Assembly: GCA_030612485.1 (NCBI GenBank)
Contig: JAUWNS010000052.1
Location: 1-14,075 of the forward strand
Origin: Candidatus Bipolaricaulota bacterium
Lineage (GTDB): Bacteria > Bipolaricaulota > Bipolaricaulia > UBA7950 > UBA9294
Direction: 5' to 3'
Length of the DNA stretch: 14,075 nucleotides
The translations under genes and the position numbers were made by a program. Each line of letters starts with the position of its first letter. Position 1 is the stretch's first letter. Shown here piece after piece: positions 6,681 through 13,972 of the stretch. The notes under the pieces are model-generated. The model was not told where the DNA came from and made no database searches. It saw only the letters and a program-made list of their open reading frames with translations.

Positions 6681-7355
6681 ATGATCAAAGCGGTGATATT
6701 CGATTTTGATGGCCTGATACTCGATACGGAGCTTCCGGTATTTCGTGCCTGGCAGGAAGTCTTTGCCAAACACGGACAGGAGCTTACCCTTGACGGCTGG
6801 GTCGACTACATTGGACGGTCGCCGGGCGCGTTCGACCCGTGCATTGACCTGGAACAGCTGCTCGGACAGGCGGTCGATCGCGAGGCAATTCGTATTGAGC
6901 ACCACCAGTGCGAGGCGAGCCTGATTCAAGCGGAGGGAATACTTCCGGGAGTGGTCAATCTGATTGAGCAGGCGTTCAAGCGCAACCTGCGGTTGGGGAT
7001 CGCATCGAGTTCCGAACGCGCGTGGGTGGTCGGGCACCTTACACGCCTTGGTCTCGGCGATCGCTTTGAGACGATCCGCTGCTCTGATGATGTGGTGCAC
7101 ACAAAGCCTGCCGCAGATCTGTACTCAGCTGTGCTCGCCGCGTGGGGGATTGCTCCGAGAGAGGCGTTCGCACTCGAAGATTCGCCGCACGGTGTCAGCG
7201 CAGCCAAGGCAGCAGGAATGTTCTGCATCGCCGTTCCCAATGAGATGACCAAAAACCTCTCCTTCGACCATGCCGACCTCGTGCTTCCCTCACTGGAGGG
7301 GACGAGTCTGGAGAAACTACTTCAGCAAATCGATAGAGACGGTGTGCGGGCTTAA
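6681..7355 (+). CDS. HAD-superfamily hydrolase, beta-phosphoglucomutase/phosphatase-like
   Basis: This is a 224-aa cytoplasmic enzyme with the full HAD motif set. Motif I is DFDGLILDTE, with nucleophile Asp8 and acid/base Asp10. Motif II is the serine run at 109-111. Motif III is Lys142 in TKPAADLY. Motif IV is EDSPHG, with metal ligands Glu166 and Asp167. The helical cap between motifs I and II (about 16-85) puts it in the subfamily I group with beta-phosphoglucomutase, phosphoglycolate phosphatase and 2-deoxyglucose-6-phosphatase. The likely reaction is phosphate transfer or hydrolysis on a small sugar phosphate; the exact substrate cannot be read from sequence. The ATG at 6681 follows purine-rich GAGAGGA directly and gives the usual length. 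It is transcribed away from the CARDB genes and lies 86 nt before recQ. No clear promoter was recognised upstream. Confidence 0.92.
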   Translation: MIKAVIFDFDGLILDTELPVFRAWQEVFAKHGQELTLDGWVDYIGRSPGAFDPCIDLEQLLGQAVDREAIRIEHHQCEASLIQAEGILPGVVNLIEQAFKRNLRLGIASSSERAWVVGHLTRLGLGDRFETIRCSDDVVHTKPAADLYSAVLAAWGIAPREAFALEDSPHGVSAAKAAGMFCIAVPNEMTKNLSFDHADLVLPSLEGTSLEKLLQQIDRDGVRA

Positions 7356-7395
7356 TCAGACGTGTAGATTCTTATCATTTCCGTCATTCGTATAC

Positions 7396-7410
7396 CCGTG
7401 CCGTTCACGG
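7396..7410 (+). terminator. Small hairpin between the HAD gene and recQ (weak candidate)
   Basis: CCGTG (7396-7400) and CACGG (7406-7410) form a five-base stem with loop CCGTT, followed by AT-rich sequence (TATTTATGATATT). It might reduce read-through from the HAD gene, but the stem is short and there is no T run, so recQ may still be co-transcribed. Confidence 0.2.
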
Positions 7411-7441
7411 TATTTATGATATTGATGAGGGAGGGACCCGC

Positions 7442-9607
7442 ATGACCTCGCTTCGGGACGTCAGGGATGCGTTGAAGAAGTACTGGGGGTACGATAGCTT
7501 CCTGCCGTTGCAGGAGAGGGCCATCGAGTCTGTCCTGTGCGGCCGCGATTCCATCGTCGTTCTCCCTACTGGGGGAGGGAAGTCCATCTGCTTTCAGGCC
7601 CCGGCGGTGGTCCTCCCTGGGCTGGCGATCGTTGTCTCTCCTTTGATCTCTCTGATGAAGGACCAGATCGATGCTCTGACCGAGTGCGGGATCTCTGCGG
7701 CGCGCATCGATAGTAGTCAATCTGCGCACGAGCAGGATGCGGTCATCGAAAAGGTTGTCAATCGCAAGCTGAAGCTCCTCTACGTTGCCCCAGAGAGGTT
7801 CGCTACGGACGGTTTTGTCCGCTTCCTGAGGCAGGTCGATGTCTCGTTGATCGCCATCGATGAGGCGCACTGTGTCAGCATGTGGGGGCACGACTTCCGC
7901 CCGGAGTACAGGCGGCTGGGTCGGTTGAAGGAGGCATTCCCTGGCATTGCGATCCACGCTTACACTGCCACTGCCACAGAGCACGTTCGGCGTGACATAG
8001 TGCTCCAGTTACACCTGGAGGATCCCGAGGTTCTGATTGGATCTTTCGATCGCCCGAACCTTGTATATAGGGTGAACAGACGCATTGACACGGTAGAACA
8101 GGTTTGCGCCGTGCTCGGTCGCCATCACGGGGAATCGGTTGTCATCTACTGCATCCGGCGGGTTGACGTCGATGACCTGTGTGTGCGACTAACAGAACGG
8201 GGCTATCGCGTTGCCCCGTACCATGCGGGCATGATCGCAGAGGCTCGGAAGAAGAGCCAGGACGCCTTCATAGCGGAAGAGGTCGATATCATCGTCGCCA
8301 CAGTCGCGTTCGGCATGGGAATCGATAAGTCGAACGTGCGCGCCGTGATCCACACCGGGATGCCCAAGTCGCTTGAACACTATCAGCAGGAGAGTGGTCG
8401 CGGAGGGCGCGACGGATTAGAGGCTGAGTGCTCTCTGTTCTGGTCGGGGGGAGACTACGGAATCTGGAAGAGCATCCTGGGGAAGACGGAATCGGAAGAG
8501 GCCAGGGAGATCTCCCTATCTAAGCTGAACGCGATGTACTCCTATTGCACGGGTTTCACCTGTCGCCACCGAGCTCTTGTCAATTACTTTGGCCAAGGTC
8601 TATCCGAGAAGAAATGTGGCGCGTGCGACGTCTGTCTTGGGGAGGTTGACTCGATGGAGAATCCGATGGAGATCGCCCAGAAAATCCTCTCCTGTGTGGT
8701 GCGGTTGCATCAGCACTTCGGTGCCGATTACACGGCCTCGGTGCTGAGAGGATCGCGCGACCAACGTATCTTGGAGCGTGAACATGATGCCCTTTCTACC
8801 CATGGCCTTCTTGCGGATGTCCCGAAGAATACCACGCGTGGCTGGATCGAACAGTTAGTGGGGCAAGGGGCCCTGGAAAAGACGGGTGAGTACAACGTCT
8901 TGCACGTCACGGAAGCAGGGTGGCGTGTGTTGCGGGGTGAAGAGACGCCACAGCTGAGTAAGATCGCGGATAGGCCTGTCGGTGCGTCCAGGGTGGCGGT
9001 CGACTCGTGGGAGGGCGTCGATCGCGGGTTGTTTGAGACGCTACGAACCCTACGCAGGGATCTCGCTACGAACAGGAACGTTCCTGCCTACGTTGTGTTT
9101 GGCGATGCCTCACTACGCGATATGGCGCGCCGCCGCCCTTCCACCCTGGGAGCCTTCCTGCAGACGCGCGGTGTCGGGAGTGCAAAGGCCGAACAATATG
9201 GCACTCTTTTCCTCGGAGCCATCGAGGAATACAGCCGTGAACACTCACTTGCGATGGATGTGCCTCTTCCTCAAGGAGCACGAGGCGTGCGCAAGGAGCG
9301 GCGATCTACACTCAACATGGCGCGGCAGATCGCGTTCGGTCTGTTCGCACAGGGTGTCTCCATTGAGGAGATCGCACGTTCGCTCGACCGCGTACCGTCA
9401 ACAGTGGTTAAGTACCTGGTCGCGTACATCAATCAGGAGAGGATCGAGGATCCCTCGCCCTGGGTTGGGGAGCAGACCTTTCATCGTGTTGCAGAGGCTG
9501 TCACGCAGATAGGTACCGACCAACTTGGGCCGATCCACCGTGCGCTTGGAGGAGAGGTCGACTACGACCTGATCCGGATCAGCATCGCGCTATTGCAGAA
9601 TCGCTAA
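7442..9607 (+). CDS. recQ: ATP-dependent DNA helicase RecQ
   Basis: RecQ unwinds DNA 3' to 5' in recombination and replication-fork repair. All core parts are visible in the 721 residues. They are motif 0 with Gln24, Walker A PTGGGKS (42-48), the DEAH box (140-143), motif III TATAT (175-179) and motif VI QESGRGGRDG (316-325). The zinc-binding cysteines are probably Cys374, Cys392, Cys395 and Cys398. A winged-helix RQC region follows (about 405-500). An HRDC domain spans about 525-600 (FETLRTLRRDLA ... LGAIEEY). A C-terminal helix-turn-helix lies at about 622-676 (ARQIAFGLFAQG, IEEIARSLDR, STVVKYL), like the extra domain known in some Firmicute-type RecQ proteins; E. coli RecQ lacks it. Length exceeds E. 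coli RecQ by about 110 residues for this reason. The ATG at 7442 has GAGGGAGGG six bases upstream. No defect was seen. Confidence 0.97.
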   Translation: MTSLRDVRDALKKYWGYDSFLPLQERAIESVLCGRDSIVVLPTGGGKSICFQAPAVVLPGLAIVVSPLISLMKDQIDALTECGISAARIDSSQSAHEQDAVIEKVVNRKLKLLYVAPERFATDGFVRFLRQVDVSLIAIDEAHCVSMWGHDFRPEYRRLGRLKEAFPGIAIHAYTATATEHVRRDIVLQLHLEDPEVLIGSFDRPNLVYRVNRRIDTVEQVCAVLGRHHGESVVIYCIRRVDVDDLCVRLTERGYRVAPYHAGMIAEARKKSQDAFIAEEVDIIVATVAFGMGIDKSNVRAVIHTGMPKSLEHYQQESGRGGRDGLEAECSLFWSGGDYGIWKSILGKTESEEAREISLSKLNAMYSYCTGFTCRHRALVNYFGQGLSEKKCGACDVCLGEVDSMENPMEIAQKILSCVVRLHQHFGADYTASVLRGSRDQRILEREHDALSTHGLLADVPKNTTRGWIEQLVGQGALEKTGEYNVLHVTEAGWRVLRGEETPQLSKIADRPVGASRVAVDSWEGVDRGLFETLRTLRRDLATNRNVPAYVVFGDASLRDMARRRPSTLGAFLQTRGVGSAKAEQYGTLFLGAIEEYSREHSLAMDVPLPQGARGVRKERRSTLNMARQIAFGLFAQGVSIEEIARSLDRVPSTVVKYLVAYINQERIEDPSPWVGEQTFHRVAEAVTQIGTDQLGPIHRALGGEVDYDLIRISIALLQNR

Positions 9608-9734
9608 GGGGCCGCTCGGGCACGGATGAGCAAGAAAAGGCTATCGATTCAGTGATTGAGAGAAAACTGCCTGATTCGTTCTCTGGTCGATAGTTCTTGT
9701 CGAACACCGCGCTTTGTAGTAGCTTATGCTTGTC

Positions 9735-10295
9735 ATGAAGGTAACACTGGGCCTGGTCCTATTCATACTTGCCACGTCGGTGGTTGCATGCGCCTATCCG
9801 CATCAACTATTCCTCGATCTTCCGATCGCGGAGAGCATAGGCGAGCAAGGGCTCACCGGTTACAAGCTCGATTTCTCTTCCGGCACAGGCCCCTCACTGT
9901 GGGTCGGCCGAGCGATCACCGATCGTCTTGACCTCTGGATGACGACGTCTCCCTCCGATCTATTCTCGCTTGAAGTACGGGCGCTGCTCGTCGATCGCCT
10001 GGGACCACTTAATATATCGTTTGATTTCTCGCAAGACGGGTTCACACTGCTCTCCGCGCTCTTCCTTGGGCCGGTGGAGATCGACTGGGGCCGGATTTTT
10101 GGATCTAGTGGGAAGCGATGGGCGACGATCACCACCTCTCCGAACCAGTGGTACAGCATCTTGCTCGGAGTGGAATATGAAACACACTACTCGCTCCTTG
10201 CCGCACTGCGGCTCTTCCCGCATGAAGGCGTGTGGGGGCTCTCCATCTACTATCGCGGCGAAGAATGGGGAGCGTCGCTTGGAGTGAGCTTGTGA
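9735..10295 (+). CDS. Small exported beta-rich protein, possible lipoprotein, unknown function
   Basis: I do not recognise this 186-aa protein. It starts with MKVTLGLVLFILATSVVAC, a signal peptide; VVAC satisfies a relaxed lipobox, so Cys19 could be lipidated. The rest alternates short hydrophobic strands with turns (SLWVGRAI, RLDLWMTT, LNISFDFS, YSILLGVEYE, LLAALRLF, LSIYYRGE, WGASLGVSL), as in small beta-barrel or beta-sheet envelope proteins. Aromatic and glycine residues near the strands and a C-terminal hydrophobic strand are compatible with an outer-membrane-type fold, but this is inference. Another ATG at 9726 adds three residues; neither start has a Shine-Dalgarno, and 9735 was chosen for its usual MK opening. 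It lies 127 nt after recQ and 73 nt before the phosphoesterase on the same strand. A product is likely because the reading frame is open and export-like over its full length. Confidence 0.7.
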   Translation: MKVTLGLVLFILATSVVACAYPHQLFLDLPIAESIGEQGLTGYKLDFSSGTGPSLWVGRAITDRLDLWMTTSPSDLFSLEVRALLVDRLGPLNISFDFSQDGFTLLSALFLGPVEIDWGRIFGSSGKRWATITTSPNQWYSILLGVEYETHYSLLAALRLFPHEGVWGLSIYYRGEEWGASLGVSL

Positions 10296-10368
10296 TAGGG
10301 AACGCGGAGCGAAACGCGGCGGATGTGCCCTTCGTGCATTGCTTAGACGATGACACGCAGGAGTTGAG

Positions 10369-11289
10369 ATGGGGATGAAGCAACGGGTGAAGCTCCACAG
10401 TTGGTCGCTTACTGTCTTTGTCTTCCTGACGATTTTGTCAATAGGATGGGCCGTGTCTGCCTCGTCGCTCATGATCCTCTATACAAACGACATTCACGAC
10501 AGGCTCACGCCCTTGGCGAGTTTGGGTGAACTTATCGAAGAAGAGAGGGCGAACGGTAGCCCCGTCCTTCTGTTTGACTCTGGGGACACCTGGCAGGATT
10601 TCCGCGTGCCGCTCTATGCCGTGTGGGGTGCGGATGAGATGGTAGCGTGGATGAACCGTGTTGGCTACGATGCAATGGCAATCGGTAATCACGAGCTCTA
10701 CTACGGTGTGGATCGACTGGCCGAACTCTCCTCCAAGACAAACTTCCCTCTCCTCTGTGCCAACATGATCCCCTTTGCCGGAAATCGAGCGCCGTTTGTC
10801 CCCTACACGATGATCACTACCGGAGGGATGCGGGTGCTGGTGATCGGCGTGATCACCTCGGAGTACCTCTCCTACCCGGACTATCCCTGGCTGAAATACA
10901 TTGATCCGGCGCAGGCAATTCAGGGAGCACTAAAGGAGACGGAAGGGAAAGCCGATTTCGTGATCGTCCTGGGGCACTTGCCCGTGGCGCGAGCGATACA
11001 AATTGCACGCGTGGTTCCCGATATTGACGTCTTCCTCACCGGCCACTCTCACGAAACCACACCTGATCCGGTGCGAGAAGGGAAGACCCTAATCCTACAG
11101 GCCGGTGCATTCGGTCGCTACTTGGGGTGCCTCAAGCTGGAGATCGATCCGCAGTCCGGGGAGATTGTGTCAGCAAAGAATTCGCTTCTTGAGACGAGGA
11201 AAACCCCGGTCATGCTCGACCGGGGTCTTCTGAAGCTCTTTACCGTGGTGGCACTCATCACCACATCGTTGTTGTTGCTTACTCGTTAG
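10369..11289 (+). CDS. Exported 5'-nucleotidase-like metallophosphoesterase, catalytic domain only, membrane anchored
   Basis: The 306-aa protein carries the UshA/CpdB-type calcineurin fold that hydrolyses phosphate esters, typically of nucleotides, outside the cytoplasm with two metal ions. The metal-ligand motifs are in order: NDIHD (Asp41, His43), GDTWQ (Asp73), GNHE (Asn107, His108), GHLP (His203) and GHSHE (His226, His228). Residues 1-32 are a signal peptide or anchor. Residues 287-304 (LLKLFTVVALITTSLLLL) form a C-terminal membrane helix followed by TR. Typical UshA proteins are about 550 aa with a C-terminal substrate-binding domain; that domain is absent, so substrate choice may differ. 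The ATG at 10369 has AGGAG five bases upstream; ATG 10375 is a possible alternative. Its TAG overlaps the TAA of the convergent gene at 11286-11289. The family is secure, the substrate is not. Confidence 0.9.
   Translation: MGMKQRVKLHSWSLTVFVFLTILSIGWAVSASSLMILYTNDIHDRLTPLASLGELIEEERANGSPVLLFDSGDTWQDFRVPLYAVWGADEMVAWMNRVGYDAMAIGNHELYYGVDRLAELSSKTNFPLLCANMIPFAGNRAPFVPYTMITTGGMRVLVIGVITSEYLSYPDYPWLKYIDPAQAIQGALKETEGKADFVIVLGHLPVARAIQIARVVPDIDVFLTGHSHETTPDPVREGKTLILQAGAFGRYLGCLKLEIDPQSGEIVSAKNSLLETRKTPVMLDRGLLKLFTVVALITTSLLLLTR
11203..11226 (-). terminator. Rho-independent terminator of the small membrane-protein gene, inside the opposing coding sequence
   Basis: ACCCCGGTC (11203-11211) and GACCGGGGT (11218-11226) form a perfect 9-bp GC-rich stem with a six-base loop. 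On the minus strand it is followed by TTTTCCTC, as expected of an intrinsic terminator. It lies 60 nt beyond the stop of the minus-strand gene at 11286, but within the last codons of the plus-strand phosphoesterase gene. Confidence 0.7.
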
Positions 11290-11666
11290 AAACTGTACGA
11301 GAGGGTCAACCCGTCCTCGGTCATCCCCAGAGAGAATCCTGTATCCTTGGCGACGTTGTAGGCATCCAAGCCGCTGTAAACGCGGAAACCAACGGTAGCG
11401 AGGGCGACCGCAGAGTATCCTGCTGTCCATAGATTCCACGGTAGGACCGATACGGCGAAGGCTCCGGCAAACGGGATCGCCAGGCCGACTCCAAAGTGGA
11501 TGATTGCCTTATCTACCTCGTCGTTGAGCAGCTGTCCCAATCCGGGAATAAAGAACGATGCGAGCCCGGGAATCCATGCATCATGCGACTGTTGAGCTCC
11601 TATACTCATTGCGATTCCGGTGAGCAACCCCGCTAAAATAACACACACCACCAGTGTCTTCTTCAT
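11286..11666 (-). CDS. Small exported/membrane protein with PGLGQ motif, unknown function
   Basis: This 126-aa protein has a signal peptide (MKKTLVVCVILAGLL, cleavage probably after SIGA, residue 24). It then has a motif typical of small two-helix membrane proteins related to TM2/DUF5683-like families: SFFIPGLGQLLNDEVDKAIIHFG at about 37-59, of which PGLGQ and the following small hydrophilic stretch are characteristic. Hydrophobic helices lie at about 58-75 and 79-93. The C-terminal 30 residues are mixed and end in YSF. The ATG at 11666 has AAGGAGA about ten bases upstream. It follows yebC on the same strand with a 95-nt gap that holds a probable terminator, and it ends convergently with the phosphoesterase gene, overlapping by four bases. 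In related proteins the motif marks membrane insertion rather than a known activity, so no role is assigned. Confidence 0.75.
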   Translation of the reverse strand: MKKTLVVCVILAGLLTGIAMSIGAQQSHDAWIPGLASFFIPGLGQLLNDEVDKAIIHFGVGLAIPFAGAFAVSVLPWNLWTAGYSAVALATVGFRVYSGLDAYNVAKDTGFSLGMTEDGLTLSYSF

Positions 11667-11704
11667 TTTCTCTACATCTCCTTTTTATGATCTTACAAAA
11701 ACCA

Positions 11705-11726
11705 CGTGTTGCCTTCAGCAAACACG
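11705..11726 (-). terminator. Probable intrinsic terminator after yebC
   Basis: On the minus strand CGTGTT(T)GC pairs with GCAACACG around the loop TGAAG, with one bulged T. The stem is followed by TGGTTTTTG, the T run being 11701-11697. It lies 36 nt after the yebC stop and 39 nt before the next start codon, so it may only partly block read-through into the small membrane-protein gene. Confidence 0.5.
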
Positions 11727-11761
11727 AGCGGTGTTGTTTTCTGTTCCCTCCTTCCCTCGGT

Positions 11762-12523
11762 CTAACTGTTTTCACCCATCTTTGCCAGGATTTCGTCGGG
11801 GATGTCGAAGTTTGCGAATACTTCCTGTACATCCTCGTTGTCGTCGAGGGCATCGATTAACTTAAGGACCTTCTCCGCGGTATGTCCGTCCACCTTGACG
11901 GTGTTCTTGGGGAGCATCGTCGCCTCAGCGCGGCTGGGGGTGATCCCCAGGTTGCGTATTCCCTCACTCAAGGAGGGTAGGTCGGTCGGGGCGCAGTAGA
12001 CTTCGATTACCTCTCCTTGATCGTCTAATTCCTGTGCACCGAGCTCGATCAACGACATCAACACCTCATCCCGGTCCATTCCCGCGGGGATCTCCTCGAT
12101 CGTGATCGCCCCGCGGCGGTCGAACAACCAGGCGACGCTTCCTGCGGCGGCTAGGTTCCCTCCGTGCTTGCTGAAGATGTGGCGGATTGAGGCTGCGGCC
12201 CGGTTGCGATTGTCGGTTACTACGCGCAACAAGACAGCCACTCCATCTGTGGCGTACCCCTCGTAGGTGATCTCCTCGTAGGAGACCCCCTCAAGCTCGC
12301 CAGTGGCGCGCTTGATCGCCCTCTCGATATTATCCTTAGGAAGATTTGCTGCCTTTGCCCGTTCGAGTGCTTGTGCCAGCCCGGGGTTATTCGCCGGATC
12401 GGGATCGCCGTTCCTTGCCTGAAGAGTGATCTCTTTGATCACCTTGGCAAACAGACTGGATCGCTTCTTGTCCTGCCGTTCCTTTCGATACTTGACATTA
12501 GCCCATTTGGAATGTCCTGACAT
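11762..12523 (-). CDS. yebC: YebC/TACO1-family protein (translation factor / regulator)
   Basis: The 253-aa protein opens with SGHSKWANVKYRK, the signature of this universally conserved bacterial family. It continues with NPGLAQALERAKAANLPKDNIERAI, the YEGYATDGVAVLLRVVTDNRNRA core, and GGNLAAAGSVAWLFDRRG. Family members have been described both as DNA-binding regulators (PmpR-like) and, like mitochondrial TACO1, as ribosome-associated factors that help translation of proline-rich stretches; the second view is the more recent one. Length and all three domains are normal, and the acidic C-terminus (DALDDNEDVQEVFANFDIPDEIL) is intact. The ATG at 12523 has GGGGGAGAA in front of it. A promoter with TATGAT lies about 36 bases upstream, and a terminator candidate follows at 11705-11726, so it is probably transcribed mainly alone. 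Confidence 0.96.
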   Translation of the reverse strand: MSGHSKWANVKYRKERQDKKRSSLFAKVIKEITLQARNGDPDPANNPGLAQALERAKAANLPKDNIERAIKRATGELEGVSYEEITYEGYATDGVAVLLRVVTDNRNRAAASIRHIFSKHGGNLAAAGSVAWLFDRRGAITIEEIPAGMDRDEVLMSLIELGAQELDDQGEVIEVYCAPTDLPSLSEGIRNLGITPSRAEATMLPKNTVKVDGHTAEKVLKLIDALDDNEDVQEVFANFDIPDEILAKMGENS

Positions 12524-12558
12524 CCGTTCTCCCCCATTTCTTGCCGGTTATCTCCCTC

Positions 12559-12588
12559 ATCATAGCACTTTGCCGCTGTCCGATGCAA
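12559..12588 (-). promoter_or_regulatory. Predicted yebC promoter
   Basis: On the minus strand TATGAT (12564-12559, five of six to consensus) is preceded after 18 bp by TTGCAT (12588-12583, weak match to TTGACA). A start near 12552 would leave a leader of about 30 nt. The -10 is convincing and the -35 is modest. Confidence 0.5.
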
Positions 12589-12621
12589 GCGCAATGGCGC
12601 TGGATTGTGCTCTTTGTTTGC

Positions 12622-12648
12622 CGCCGAGAACGCAGAGAGCGCTGAGAA
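12622..12648 (+). repeat. Three imperfect 9-nt units (CGCNGAGAA type)
   Basis: CGCCGAGAA, CGCAGAGAG and CGCTGAGAA stand head to tail. Similar short periodic CGCAGAG arrays occur between genes of many environmental bacteria (recalled, not searched). No gene depends on it here; the plus-strand open frame running through it is not credible. Confidence 0.6.
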
Positions 12649-12693
12649 ATTGGAAGATTAAATGATCGGCCGCCGGCTCTGAAGGACCTCCCG

Positions 12694-12731
12694 CCGGGAT
12701 TGGAGCCCCTTGGGGGCGGAGCCTGGCCCGG
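12694..12731. repeat. GC-rich inverted repeat downstream of the radical SAM gene
   Basis: CCGGG (12694-12698) pairs with CCCGG (12727-12731) as an outer stem. GCCCC (12705-12709) pairs with GGGGC (12713-12717) as an inner stem with a three-base loop. It lies about 80 nt beyond the stop of the minus-strand radical SAM gene and could end its transcript, but no T tract follows on either strand. Confidence 0.35.
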
Positions 12732-12750
12732 AGGGGAGATTCAGATGTTA

Positions 12751-12784
12751 AATCACTCAATCACTCACTCGCTCAATCAATCAC
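12751..12784 (+). repeat. Short 8-nt-period simple repeat
   Basis: AATCACTC occurs twice in a row, followed by the variants ACTCGCTC and AATCAATC. It is low-complexity sequence in the gap between yebC and the radical SAM gene. No coding role is seen. Confidence 0.5.
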
Positions 12785-12813
12785 TTTGCTTACTAACAGT
12801 CTGCTCAGGGGGA

Positions 12814-13848
12814 TTAAAAGGGATGACGGCGAGAGAAATCGGGGAGGTATGTCGTATGGCTCTCCATCTCCTGCATCCAGCCACGATGGAGTCCGAGGCG
12901 ATCCATCTCGGCGAGAACCTCCTCGTATTCCCCTGGGTGGAGAGGACGACCGAGTTCGGGGTGCGATGCGACCTGTGAGGTGGGGTGATACTGAGACATG
13001 AGCGAGACGTGAACCTCGGGAGAGAGTTCCTCGGCAATGAATTGCAGGCACCGTTTGCTGTTCTCGACTTGGCCTGGGAGGACGAGGTGGCGGATGATTA
13101 GCCCCGAGCGAATCAACCCGTCTTGAGAGAGGACAATCTCCGCTCCTTTTTGGCGGAACATCTCCGTGAGGGCGGCTGTCGCTACTTTGGGGTAGTCGAG
13201 GGTATCGGAGTAGCGCCCGGCGAGGTTTCCGTCCATGTACTTGAGGTCGGGAAGGTAGACATCGATCACCCCTTCGAGCGAGGCGAGCATCTTTACCCTG
13301 TCGTACGCATTGGTGTTCATCACGTAGGTCGGGTGACGGTGATGATCTTCCAGGCGGGCGATGATCGCTCTCATCTGCGGGATCACGTGTGAGGGAGAGA
13401 CAAAGCCGACGATGCTCACACCGCGGTCGAGGATCCTCTCGATCCGGTTGACGACCTCATCGAGCGTGAGCTGTTGACTGAGGGCCTTCCCTTGATTGCG
13501 GCTGATCTGGTAGTTCTGGCAGTAGATGCACTGCATGTTGCAGCGGGTGAAGAAGACATTGCAGATCCCGTGTTCTCTACACAGGACCGGTTCCTCTCCG
13601 GTATGCTCGCAGATCGAGGCAATATGGTAACCTGTCCCTGTCTGGCAATAACCGAGCGCTCGCGAGCGACGATCGGCGTGACACTCCCGTGGGCAGAGCG
13701 TGCAGTCGGAGAGTGAATCAAAGCCAATCTCTTCTTTTATACCCGCCTGAGTTCCTGTATCTCCGCCGGGTGCTTCTATCTTCCGCAATGGTTTACCGTC
13801 CTCTTCCCTACTGGTTGAGATCTTTCCGGATTCTGCTGCTCTGATCAA
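12814..13848 (-). CDS. PflX-like radical SAM protein (pyruvate formate-lyase activating enzyme-like Fe-S protein)
   Basis: The 344-residue frame encodes a radical SAM enzyme of the PflX-like group (COG1313 type), which resembles glycyl-radical enzyme activases but has no proven substrate in most species. The [4Fe-4S] SAM-binding motif CNMQCIYC is at Cys103, Cys107 and Cys110. An N-terminal cysteine cluster typical of this group precedes it: Cys49, Cys52, Cys56 and Cys68 in CTLCPREC ... GYC. The barrel then runs through VGFVSPSHV, YVMNTNAY, DVYLPDLKY and HLVLPGQ to a C-terminal SQYHPT segment. The start is uncertain. The frame has no ATG near its beginning; TTG at 13848 is used here, with no clear Shine-Dalgarno, and the frame stays open to a TAA at 13881. 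The first 45 residues are poorly conserved, so a shorter protein is possible. No pyruvate formate-lyase gene is nearby. Confidence 0.88.
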   Translation of the reverse strand: MIRAAESGKISTSREEDGKPLRKIEAPGGDTGTQAGIKEEIGFDSLSDCTLCPRECHADRRSRALGYCQTGTGYHIASICEHTGEEPVLCREHGICNVFFTRCNMQCIYCQNYQISRNQGKALSQQLTLDEVVNRIERILDRGVSIVGFVSPSHVIPQMRAIIARLEDHHRHPTYVMNTNAYDRVKMLASLEGVIDVYLPDLKYMDGNLAGRYSDTLDYPKVATAALTEMFRQKGAEIVLSQDGLIRSGLIIRHLVLPGQVENSKRCLQFIAEELSPEVHVSLMSQYHPTSQVASHPELGRPLHPGEYEEVLAEMDRLGLHRGWMQEMESHTTYLPDFSRRHPF

Positions 13849-13943
13849 CTTTGAGAGGAAGTCATTCGGTGAGGTTCCTTATCGTTTCGAGTGGGTAGTG
13901 ACTTCTAATTTCGGTTCGCACGGGACGGATGCCAAAGAGAACT

Positions 13944-13970
13944 CACCACGAAGAGCACGAAGGACACGAA
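13944..13970 (+). repeat. Three imperfect 9-nt units (NNNCACGAA type) before the GxxExxxY fragment
   Basis: CACCACGAA, GAGCACGAA and GGACACGAA stand head to tail and end two bases before the ATG at 13973. Arrays of this CACGAAG kind are often found just before GxxExxxY-family genes in environmental genomes (from memory). The array is in frame with that ATG and would encode an Arg-rich stretch if translated. Confidence 0.6.
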
Positions 13971-13972
13971 GA

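Noticed and set aside
9697..9725. Promoter for the small exported protein gene (TTGTCG ... TAGCTT)
   Set aside because: Both hexamers are poor matches and they leave almost no room for a leader.
12773..13051. Minus-strand frames overlapping the 3' end of the radical SAM gene
   Set aside because: They are in other frames of a clearly conserved gene and Arg/Ser-rich without recognisable motifs.
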